DNA from: Rhyacichthys aspro
Taxonomy: Eukaryota > Chordata > Actinopteri > Gobiiformes > Rhyacichthyidae
NCBI GenBank assembly: GCA_036850595.1
Contig: CM072159.1
Location: 31,419,612-31,483,611, forward strand
Reading direction: 5' to 3'
Length of the DNA: 64,000 nt
Numbering within the stretch: the first letter of the stretch is position 1; every line of letters starts with the position of its first letter. Position numbers and translations under genes: made by a program. The notes beneath the pieces were generated by a model that did no database searches, was not told where the DNA came from, and saw nothing but the letters and a program-made list of their open reading frames with translations. Positions 41,801 to 53,431 of this stretch are shown here, piece after piece.

Positions 41801-44312
41801 AAGCTTCAGGCTGCGGCTAAATCTGTTGGCAGTGAAAACAGGCACATCAAAAGGAATAAAAGAGCGCTATCAGATTAGCTAAATCCTCTTAGAAACACTC
41901 GTCTTTATCGGCCTCTCGCGCCAACAACAGCGTGTTGCTCGCGTTTGACGGTGTTTTGAGTCGTGTGCTGCGCAGGTGGCTGCAGAGGTTACAGCGTAGA
42001 AAGAGAAAAAAGATCATCTTTAATCCATGGTAATCACATCTGGCCTTAATCACCAATTCATAATGGAATTTCTAATGGAATCATTTCAATTACCCACCAC
42101 CACCGGCACTGACTTCTGCAATTAAATTAGGACAATGCAACTGTACAGCGTTGTCTTCAATCCCAGTGTGTTTGTGTTTAAGAAGTCTGCAGCCTTTTTT
42201 GTTCCTTTTTTTTTTGTTGGTAGAACTTTTTGAGCAAGAACTTTAAGTTTAGGTCATGGGTAAGAAAATTAAGAAAGGCAAACCATGGGAGTTGATCATA
42301 GTGGGGGTTAGGGCTGGTAGAGAAAAAAGAATATCTAGCATTAGTGAGGAATGGTGGGTTAAATCACTTACTGAAGATTTTTAATGACATTTCAGTGTTC
42401 CTCGTATAATTACTCTTCATCCGAGATGGGCTGTAATGCTGTTGGACAGTCGCGGTTCAGGCTCGCTAGCTCGCTTCATTAGCGTGTCATTCCTATTTCA
42501 CATCAGAGGCTTTAATTGTAATGCTGAATATGCACAGCTCTCCACAGAAGCCTAATCAAAGTGGATCCACTTGTATTATTAATATCAGAAATCAGCCCGC
42601 TTGCTATTTTTTTTTATAAATAAAAGAATACAGACGCATAAATCAGCTGTCATTTATTAGCATGGCCCTGGCATATCCGCCAGACATGCAAGAAGAGCAA
42701 CCCCACCCCGTCTTCGTTCCTCCCGCATCACTCATCAAGATTTAAAAAGAATAAAAGACAGCAAAGAGAAAAGAAGAAAAAAAAACTGCATTAAATATAC
42801 ATACTTATTCTGCTGCGGAGTAATCACATTACAGAGCAGGTGACACCGGGAGCAGCAAATGTGGACGTCTGGAGAAAAGAGACCTGAAGGACAAATGGAC
42901 AAGAGCGAAGGGTTGGATTTACATTCAAGAGCAAAAACAGAAACCAGTGTGAGGAGCTTCTCAGAGTCCAGTCCAGAGCAGAGTCAAAGATGTGAACCAA
43001 TGATCCATGAAAGACCTGAGCTGGAGCAGGTCGGACACAGAAGACTGAACCCAGCTTTTATGTGAAATAAATTCAATTTACCCAAGAATGCTAATTGTTC
43101 CACTGACAATACAAACATAATACATTATAAAACACCAAAGCTGCAGATGTCTTTACTGTTTATCAGTGATAAACATTATCAGTGATGGCAGTTTTCCATC
43201 TACAAATTAAAAATGTAAAAGTTATGTTTAAATATGGATCTAAATGTAAATGTTTGTGGGTTACAAGCTAGTTTCACATGACATTGTTAAACCTTTTGTA
43301 CATAGGCTGGCACTGCTGTGTTACCTGAGTTTATACAAAAAAGCCTGAAGACTGAGTACTCCTTATATTAACATTCAATATAATTTAGAACTATTGTACC
43401 CATTTATCAACAATATATCACTTCTTTAAACAGTCTCTCTTGGGATCTAAATACACACCTTATTTTGAGGGATTCACTACACGATTTAATTTTATTTACT
43501 TAAACATAAATATCTTCATGTCATAAATTAAATTGCTTTCTTTTGCCATTTTGAAGCAGACAACAGAAGCATGTGACACAAGGCGCCGCTGTCACATCCC
43601 GTCACAATACGAGAGACGTTGTGACAGCTTCAGGTAGACTAGACCCAACTTTAATTATTAATTAGTCATTAATGGGAAGACAGACATTAATTAGACATTA
43701 ATGTGGAGACCCCTCATCGTGTTTCTCTCAGTCACTCACATCCTTCCCCCTCTGTTTCTAACTTTAGCCTCCCTCCGCCCACTGCATGTTCTTTCTCATC
43801 TCAGATATTTAGACTGAATGTTGATATCAAACATTTTAATTTGTCCCAGCGTGGCACATTTTGGCACAGTTTCCAACGTGCCTTGTAGAACTTAATCAAA
43901 CAGCACTTCAGTATTTCAAACATTGAACGCTGCAGTTCCTGAGAAGTTCAGTGAAGGATAGATACACATCTCTCTGTGTTCGCTTCACGACTGAACACGT
44001 CTTCTCTTTTTATTAATCTGGTTTTTATGAACCTGATTGATGTGTGCCACGTAAACACTGTAAACACCTGTCCCTGGTTTAGAAAGAATAAATGATTTGA
44101 AATGTTTGGTACCTGCATTTTTTTTTTTTTTTTTTTACTGTATTATGAACCTGAACATTAAAGCAACAAATTGTAATGACTTTCTGATAAAAATAGAAAT
44201 ATAGTATAATTAAAAATGAAACACACTCCAAAACTCAATGAAAAGTTTGATCAAATAAACTGTGCAGATATATATTTAAAAAGACAACAGCAAAGAACTC
44301 GAGTGTTATCAT
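38827..44312. other. Intergenic, proximal part
   Basis: No credible exon is seen. Segments at about 40740-41070 and 42030-42130 (and 42430-42690) are dense in ATTA/TAAT cores and mixed GC words and resemble conserved noncoding elements. An inverted forkhead-type palindrome lies at 43157-43175. Short (CAA)n and poly-A runs occur near 41785-41800 and 38998-39011. The ORFs are short, with no family resemblance. Confidence 0.6.
44118..44136. repeat. Poly-T run (19 T)
   Basis: A homopolymer about 180 bp left of the long-TIR element. Confidence 0.9.
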
Positions 44313-44315
44313 TTT

Positions 44316-45209
44316 AACCCTGCGTAACTTTTGTCCAGTAGGGGGCGCACATCCCTCTACAGTGCATTTTACAGACGTCTTTATTTACAAGTACAACCAG
44401 CGAGTTTGGAAGAAAAACACGTCTTCTGAAACGGCAGGGTTTAAGTTTAGAGTATGGTTCTGTGTATTGTTCTAATCTCTTTCTTTTTGAGCCTCACTCG
44501 CGTCATTTCTTGTGACGAGGCTGCGTCCCGGGACAGAAAAGTTATATTGGAGGGTTCTGTCCAGCTGAGGGTACTGTGTCTGTGAGAATATATCATTGTT
44601 GGGATCCTTTAACGCTCATTTTATTATCTGTCAAGTTTCAATACAGAAGGATTTGATTGTCCATAAAGCAACATTTTTTAAAAACATGTGGGGCTCAATG
44701 TCCAGAAACAAAGTGCATCCAGTCTCCAATCTAAACGTCCTCCATTGTCTTTTCTCACCTGTGTGTTCCCAAACTGAAAACCTTAATAATTACACTGTGT
44801 CTTCAAACTTTTGTTTCTTGTTACTCATTTGGGATAGAAAGTTAAGATTTGAATATAGTGTCACATATTAATATCAAAACAACCCTGTGTAACTTTTAGC
44901 ACAAAGAAAGATATATTCTCTCTCATTTTAATATTTCTTAGACTGAGATCAGTGGAATCAGGTCCATCTCTCTGACACAACCTTCAATAGAACTCTCCTG
45001 TCCCGGGACGAGACCATATAAACAGATGATAGATGTAGAGAAGAGTCGTATTTGTACAAAACACATTTAAATGATTGTGTCAGACATGTTTTTTTCTTCC
45101 AAACTTGTCGCTTGAAGAGTCTCTCCTAAACAAACATGGCTCTCCTGACACTGCTGCTGCACAGAGAGGGATCTGCGCCCTCTAGTGGAGAAAAGTAACG
45201 CGGGGCTAC
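44316..45209. mobile_element. Nonautonomous DNA transposon with long terminal inverted repeats
   Basis: The left end (from 44318, CCCTGCGTAACTTTTGTCC, then AGGGGGCGCACATCCCTCTA) is matched in inverted orientation by the right end (about 45155-45207, read on the - strand as CCCCGCGTTACTTTTCTCC, then AGAGGGCGCAGATCCCTCTC). Inner segments also pair: GAGTTTGGAAGAAAAACACG (left) with AAGTTTGGAAGAAAAAAACA (right, - strand), and a CTGTCCCGGGACG word at about 44525 with its inverse at about 45000. The element is therefore a palindromic, MITE-like unit of about 0.9 kb with no transposase. TTTAA occurs just outside both ends (44313-44317 and 45210-45214) and may be a target-site duplication. The family is not assigned. 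Confidence 0.72.
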
Positions 45210-46239
45210 TTTAAACAATACACTACAAATTCATGTGCATTTACCGCTTTATTATTCGGTGTATAATACTGTCCTGTGCGGAGCCAGGAGGCAGTGACAG
45301 CAGCAGCGTGGGGCAGCGTTCAGGGACAGGTCAGCTCCGTTACCTGCGTCCAGCATGTCTCTCACACATCCACAACATACATATATAACCCCAGCTTGAT
45401 GATATTCTCCTTCAATCTCACCACTTTCCATTCCAAACCTCTTTGATCTCTGATTTGCATTTTAGTGCCCACAGGGTGAAAATTATTTGGATGAGATTTT
45501 TTTTTTTTTCCACTCTCTCTTTCTCTCTGCCTTCTTTTCCGCATCTTCTCACTCATCCGTCCTGGGGCTTGTAAACTCATCCCTGCCTCCCCCTCTCTTC
45601 CTCCCAGCATCCCTCTTTCCCCAGCTCCCACCATCTCCTTTTAATATCAGCCGTGCCCCTGAACGCCACAAACTAATTAGCTGAAGGGGGAGTGGGTTTC
45701 AATCACGGCTCCTCACCTGTGTGTGATCCCCTGAGTGGGTACGGCCCGGGACAAGCCTTCTGTATGACACGGGACGTATGGAAGCGGCAGAGATGCACAA
45801 AATCACCTTTGACCTCAACACTGGAACTCCTCTTTAATATAAAATGTAGATTACTTGTCACCAAATAGCAATTTATTACAGCACTATATTGTTAAATTAG
45901 GGCTTAAAATGTATGATTATGGGGCAAGGCTTATGTATTAAACATGATCTTAGTGCTTTTAATTGAAAGTTACACATTGGCACACATCTGTTTAGTTTTT
46001 GTTTGTTTTTTACCTTTTGTACATGTATCTTTGTACAAAAGGTCTTTTCCTGAGGTCTTTTACTGTGTTCCCCTTTGACCAATTGACTTAAAAATGCAAA
46101 AAAAACCTTTGATAGGAGTTCAGAGATGAAGCAGATGAAGCCCAGAAATAAAACAGAGCAACATCTTAGGTTTTTAGGTAGAATTTTGTCAGATTTTTAT
46201 TTTGTTTTCTGTCTGGGAGCAACATGCTTTCTTCAGCCT

Positions 46240-46295
46240 TTGAGGCAATTGTTATTGTGATCGTGGAGTATATAAATAAAGTTGAATTGAACTGA
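46240..46295 (+). mobile_element. 3' tail of a fish L2-type LINE (or SINE sharing that tail)
   Basis: The words TTATTGTGATCGTGGAGTAT, then ATAAATAAAGTTGAATTGAA match, from memory, the common fish L2 3' end (GGCGCTATATAAATAAAATT, then GAATTGAA). Only the tail is recognisable, as expected for a 5'-truncated copy. The body upstream cannot be assigned. Confidence 0.6.
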
Positions 46296-49200
46296 ATTTC
46301 TGGGCTTTATGACCATTTCATTACCACCTTCCAGAGACAAGGGGAAGGTACTGTATGTCCACTTCTTATTCCCATTCAGGTCACATCTTTGAACAGAAAC
46401 AGTCTTAAGGCAACAAATAGTGGTTGTACAGTTCCATAGAGTGAGGCTGTCGCTCTCAGTCCTGAGGCTCACTCCCTGTTCGTCCGGACTTCCGTCGCAG
46501 CACGTCTGCTTCCAGCTCTCTGTCCATTTGATGTTTTTAAACTATTTATATTTGTTATCATATCAAAGCGGAGGCGTGCAGCTATCAAACACAGTAGGTG
46601 CATCCTCTCAGCCGAGGGCCTCTCAGACAGCCACGCTGCATTCCTTATTCTATTTTATCTCTCTTGGTTTTTGACTAATGTCAGTAACAGCTACCGGTAA
46701 TAAAATGCTTGTTAGAGTTTGTGCCGTTGCCTTGGAGCGTCGGCTTTGATACATTGTCGAGCCATTTGCCAGTGTTTCCTGATTACCTCGCCACCGACTG
46801 CATGTTTATTGATTGGGAGTTAATAAAGCGAGGGCCTCCACTTATTTCGCCCTCGCTTCGTTTGGAGAAAGGTGAGCTTTTCTTTGATGTGAAGGCGATA
46901 CATTGTCAGGCAACATAAATGCATGTGTTGTAATGTCAGCTTTGCTTCCAGCGGTGTTTTTTGCGTCGGGATACGCAGTACATTGTGAAGGCGTGCTGTG
47001 TGGTTTGAAGTTTTAATGTCGTTGTTGGGAATAAATTGAGAAGAGTGAGAGGAAACAAATGGTGCCAATTACTTCTTTGACTTCGAGGCAGACGAGGTGA
47101 CTTTATTTTTCTGTCTTTAGTGCTGACATCTGATTGTACTGCATGCTTTACCGATGCAGCAGGTGGAAGAAGAAAGTAGCTTTGCTGGAGTTTTGTTTTT
47201 TTTGTTTGTTTTTTCATGAGCCCTTTTAAACCATTAGGAAATGTTTAACAAATGTGGGTAGGCTTTGGAAGAAATCAACAAACTAATAGAAAACAGTGGT
47301 GACCTTACAAGCCAAATGTTTACCACCTGGAACATACAGCCACCTAGGCTTAGAGTGTTAGGATTAAATAAATGTTTCTTCTATTTACTCTCAGTGTTGT
47401 GCATGCTGTGACTCTCCTCTTCGTGTCATTACCTTTTTCCTTTTTACTGGCTCGAACGCTGATTGGAGAGTCACGGCTTTACCTGGAGGCACTGTAAACC
47501 AAACAGTTACAGTGGCTAAGCAACTCCACCATAAACAGTGACTCCTCTAAACAGCAAGTTTCAGCTCTTAACGTCTCGACACAGATTTGCTAATAACATC
47601 GAGCTTAAAGGGACAGGAAGTGTTTTCTTCCTTAGACATTATTTTTCTGAATAAGTGACTCACTGTTGCAATTTGAGCAAATGAAAGAGTGTTAAATATA
47701 GTCTCCTCTAGAAAAAAAATTAAAAACACAACAAAAAGTGCTGCAAAAGCTGAGGCAAGGGGCATAAGCCAAGTGTATATAACGCTCAGGTGTCACTAAA
47801 GGCAGCGATGGCCCACTGTCCATATATTTATCTCTATATGAACGTCTGTCTGTGAGTTCTGTGCCGTCACCTTGTTCTTGTCACCTTCTTCTTCTGTTTA
47901 TCCACTTGTTTCCCAAACTGCCTTTTCTGCTCGTCTGTTTCTTCCCTCCTCAACTCCTCTGAGCCCGAAGTCGTGTCAAATCCAAATAACATCTTTAAAA
48001 ATTCAGTCAACATTCCCCCGACAAACAGCCGGGGCATCATCTTGTTGTGTATTCATGTATTCCGGTGTACATTGTATCATGGTGTAGATGCATTTGGAGC
48101 ACGGGGAGCCTTACACGGTTATTCCATCAAAATTTGATGTATTCATTCATAGCCACTAGTAAACGCTGTTTGTTTGCAGATAACTGGCGTGTTTACCAGC
48201 AGGACTTTGCGGGACGAGAAAGCGGACAGACTCATGCAGATCAGTTTCTTATCGTACGATTTGTGTCCTTGCAGCTGCCGGCCGTGTGTCCCGTCTGCGG
48301 CCCCCGGTGGAACGTGAGCCCACACAAATCCACAGCTGCCTTGTTTGTTTTTATTTCATATTGCATGCCCCGCTCCACCATTGCTTCTCTGTCTATCTCG
48401 ATGTGCAGCGCTGTGACAAACACCTCCTACCTCCTTCTTTCCTACAGCCTAGGCTCGTTCCCTCTATCGCTTCCTCTTCTCTCTGTTTACATCCTTGTTT
48501 AGTGTCACATTCTCGGGGTCAAACTAAAGTGGCGTAGCCCGAGGCTGGCTCCCAGGCCTGTGTATCATTGTGTTTGCTGATCACTTTCACTGCCTATCAC
48601 AGCGCTCCACTTCCCATCTCCTTATTTTTTATTTGTTATGATAAAATACCCAGTAGTGTTTGTGATATGGAATTATATGTAAATACAGGGCTCCTCGTTT
48701 CCGTCAGCCCTCCTTCACTAGTTTCCTCTTCCCTCCCTCTCTTTCGAACTATCCCAAATTCTCCTCATGTCAAAATGCATTACCAACATCAAAACATTTG
48801 TGTTTACATCATCGCAGTTGTGTCAATTAAATCTGATAAATTATTCAAACATTTATCTCCCCCCTGCTCCGTCGGGGGAATTTCTCATCAAGCTTCCTAT
48901 TTGCTTTAAATTAGCACCGTCAAGTGTGCATTTGTGTAAAATCCCTGGTATCATTAAAGATTTATCAATCGGAATTCTGTTTGGGTTGATTTTTCTGTTA
49001 ATTGGCGAGGAGCGTGACGAGACTTTGCACACATCTGCAACAAGTGCTTTGGAGCGGCAAGGTGCACAGATCAGCAGCTTCCTCAGAGTCACATTCATTC
49101 GGTTTTGGAGCAGATCTGGTGCAAATGGCTCAAATAAAATGGCAATAATGCAAAAAAAAGTCGCTATTCTTATCTATTTTTAATCATCAATGTTGGCCTC

Positions 49201-52200
49201 ATACATCAAACTGTGAATATTCATCAGTAAATTAAGTCTAAACTGCTTTTTGATCTCTTGTTGTTGTTATTTGTGTAAAGACAATGATTATGTTGAATCT
49301 AATGTAATGTAAAAACAAAACATGATGATGTGATAAGTGACTGATCCAACTTTTTCTTTACACATAAAGAACTTTAAAGACAACGCAGTGGCCCAAAGTG
49401 CAGTACGTTCTCGTGCTAAATCATTAGCATCACAAGCTAAATTGCTGTTTAACTAAATGTGCCAAATTACTTCACAATTCCAGCTCGTACGAGAGCTCGA
49501 GATGAATCTGCAGCTGTTTCACTTGTTACTGTCTCTCTGCTGAAGGCATCTTTTACCTGGCTCCTGACTTTGGACACAGAACACCTTGTTAAACCCTTCC
49601 CTTATTCACTTATGTCCTATTAACCCTTTCTATTGTAACTCCTACTAACTTGATCACAGGTTTGTTTTCTTTCTGGAAGCATGAGTTTATGTCAAATGAT
49701 GAACAAAAACCTGAAAAAGTCATGGTTTACATCCGCGCTGTACGTCTGCCAGAACACTTCTCTCCAAAAACATTTATTTAATGCTCTTGTCTGAGTCGGG
49801 CCTGTGGAAGCTCTTAACTCAAATCCATTTCAAGTGCTCTCTATTATTACGTTTAACATCTGTTCAGTGTCCATTTCTAATATGCGTTTATAAACACAAG
49901 TTCTGAACCCATCTCCGTTACAGTGAACAGTGTAGACTTACAAATCTCATTACTTTGTTCGATTCAGTGTCTATAAGCTTCGATTTATATTGTCACAAAG
50001 TACATGTGTCTTATGTAAAGAGCAGATTTTTGTCATTTAAGGAGAACTAAAGCTAAATCTTCCGTGGCATCACAACTCCAGTAACATTTATGAATAAATC
50101 AGCTGGTGTAATGGCAGAGTGAGCCCGGCCACATGGCAGCCACATGTGTCTATAAGGTCTCTTTGAGGTAAGACCGAGGTCAAAGTGCAGCTCTATGATC
50201 CTCACGCAACCCTCCTCACTCGTCTTTACTCTCTTTCCGTCGCCTTATTTCTCTGCATCATGCTTTTTCTTCTCTTTCACTACTTTTTCTTTTAAAGTTA
50301 AATATCCCACAGCAACATATTAGAAGAAATGGCAGCGTAGCAAGTCTTTAACAGTCTATTGTCCTCTTTATATTCAACGCCAGTGTTTTGGGGCATGTTT
50401 GAAGCATTTTTGAAGTCGTATCAGAGATGACATGTTTTGTGCATATTTTCAAACACGCTCCTTTTGTAATGCAAATGGCCGTGACTCTGTCAATAAGCGG
50501 AAAGGCAGACGCAGGCTGAACGGATCGCCCCAAACTTTGGCTGTGTGAAGGATTGTAATGTTAACTGCTTGTGATGGAGGGGTTGTTTTAGGGCTTCACT
50601 GACTCGACTCACACACGATTTACAAATAGACGCACACACACACACACATCTTGTGGGTTCTCACGTTTGTGCTTGAGCGCTCTGTATAAGAATCCAGTCC
50701 CACATTCACAAAGCATGCTTCCAGGCCTGCCCGCAGCCCAAAGAACCTGCAACACATCTGTCTGCGGCTCGTCTCCTCCTCCCGCCGCTGTGCTCCTCTA
50801 AGCGTGGCCAGGTGTTTGCCCACAGCCTCACAGCTCTTCATCTGCAGGCCGCCAGACCGACGCTGATGTAATTGCTCTCTCCGCTGATCCATGAAAACAG
50901 AAAGAAAGCCAGGGAACGGGTGTGTTGTAAAGTCAAGACGAGGCTCGGTGTTATGTGTCGGACCGCGGACGCTTGGGTTTTTTTTTTGTTTTTTTTTTTA
51001 CAGTGGGTGTGTGTTTATAAGAAGGTCACGGATGAGTGGAGGAAAGTTGGGCTATTTTTGTTTGTGTGATTCCAGGTGTACGTTTATTTGACCTCGAAAC
51101 CATGAAAGTGAGAGCAGCAGCGCAGTGGGAGCTCTACGTGCCATTAGCTGTGCTTTGTAAGGTCAATGTGGATTAATTTATTCATGATATTTATTTATTT
51201 AAATATATTTATAAGGGGTTAAAGCCACGGCAGGAGGTGGCTTTTCACAATCCTAATGATGCAAATGACTTGTAATGTTTCTGTCCAGAGAAAAAAGTGT
51301 GTATTGGGAACAATCTACGCTTTTACATTTCATTTAATGTCGTCATATACTTTCAAAACAAAGGAATAAAGACTAAAATGAAACTTTAATTGAGTGTTTA
51401 TTTACATCTACGCGTCATCCAATAATGCATGGTAATAATACTTAGTGGCGCTAGGTTTAAATGATGCAATTTTCCGCTAAAAGAAAGCCCACATGAAGCG
51501 TATCCTATTTGTTCCATCGTGAAACAAACAATATTAATTGAATAGTCACAGATTGCACTTAGCAGACGCTTATCCCCCGGAGTTTTGAATGAAGTGTTAG
51601 ATTAGATTAATGTTTCCTCCCTATGTGGCTAACCTGCGGCACAGAGACGAGACGATACTATATCAAATTAGAGAATCAGAAGGGAGAGCGTCCCGCTGTT
51701 AAAGATCTAATTATTGCAAACACAATAAACAGCTTGATTGTTTTTAATGTCTGCTGCAGTAGTCTACCCCCGATCCTCAGACGGTGCTTTAGTCTCACAG
51801 TGTGTCTGGGAAGTGCTGATGAAATAGTTAAAACACATGCATGTTCTCAACAGGAGTCAAAACAAAGCCTATATTTCAAGGATTAGATGCAGTTTGGCAT
51901 TAAATATTAAATGAAAAGTGTTGGAGAAGGGCTCATCATGAGTTTTATAAAGTGTGAAGATCTATATTTCGAGTAAAACCTGTGTCTCTCACCAAGGATT
52001 ATCAGTTTTAATCATCCTTTCAGAGCCATGCATCAACAAGGTGATGCATTTGAGGACAGTGGTTAAAACAACATTCTGACAGAATTGATCTAATCTAAAT
52101 GTGCTTCTCGAAGATTTAAATATAATCTCTGAAACAAAACATGTTCACAGTAAAACCATAAATGACTACTGAAGCAGAAGAGACGCAGTTTTGTTTGAGG

Positions 52201-53395
52201 AGATATATTAGGTTCTTCTGCAGCACATGACTCCCCCTACAGGCAGAAACTGATACATGAGGCCTCCCAGTCAGGGGCTTTTGAGTCTTTTATTGATATC
52301 TTTGTACCAAAACACACAGCATTTTTGTCATATTAGACTCTCTAATCACTCTTAAGAGAATGAGAGTATTTTTATGATAAAAATTGAACTTATAGTCTGT
52401 TAAAAACAAAGTAAATATAATCTTTCACTCATTTATTTGGATTAAATTGAAATCTCTACCACGTCCAAATCTCTGCTCATTCATTGCAAGAAAATATTTA
52501 TCTTGCCAAAAAGTGATTCTTGATATTAATCCATTTTCTTTTGAAATATTTGTATGATTTAACCCATCTTCTTTTGTACACCCCACTTTAATTAATTAAC
52601 GTCATTACTCTCAGTGAGGTCCAGCTGATGTGGAATCATCATATACAGTACTCTCCAATACAAATCTCATCCTCTCCAGCAACACTGACATTTGGAGAAT
52701 TCTTGATTAACATAATTAGACAACTTTGATGGGAGATTTACAAAATCCCCCCTTTTCTCTCATCCTGACTTGTTTCCATGCACGTCTCACCATCTTCAGC
52801 TAATGCTGTGGGTCTGTGGATTAGATGTGACATTTATAAGGGCATATTTAACCACGCCATACACAGAAAATATCCCCAGCTCCAAAGAAGAAATGCATTG
52901 ACACAGTGTTTACTTCAGAGGCGTTGCTTTAATATAATATAATATAAACAGAATCCTGTGATCTGCTTTACTTAATGTGATTTTTATAAGACTGTGTTTA
53001 TAAATTACAAAAGCTGCAGAGAAAGTGAGAGGTAAATCTGAGATAGAGACACAAATAGACTCGGGCAAGTGGTTATTTCTCTATGAAGGAGGCTACAGAG
53101 GGCTCCAGCGGTTTATTGATTTTCACAACAGCTCTGCTCTCATTGTTATCGCAGCGTGTTGAGCGCTCTTCATTGAACACATGCAGCACCTCAGGCTTTG
53201 ATCCCAGACTGAGAAAACCCCAGTCCTCACCACAGGCCCGTCCCTGGCACACAACACAGGGTCCCATTCACAGCCACTGAGGCCTGCCTCTCAACGGCTT
53301 TCACTAAGAATGTGGCCTTATGGGAGATAAAGGCCTCCTCACATCTCAGACATGGGTAAGAGCTACAACCAAACTGAGAAACAAGTTTAGGTTCC

Positions 53396-53398
<3 letters not shown>

Positions 53399-53429
<31 letters not shown>
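53399..53429. repeat. (GT)n microsatellite
   Basis: About 31 bp of uninterrupted GT in the intergenic tract. Confidence 0.95.

Positions 53430-53431
<2 letters not shown>

Noticed and set aside
48047..49183. Several ORFs of 110-151 codons in the intergenic tract
   Set aside because: There is no splice structure, no domain and no similarity that I recognise. The composition matches noncoding AT-rich DNA, and overlapping ORFs in several frames suggest chance.
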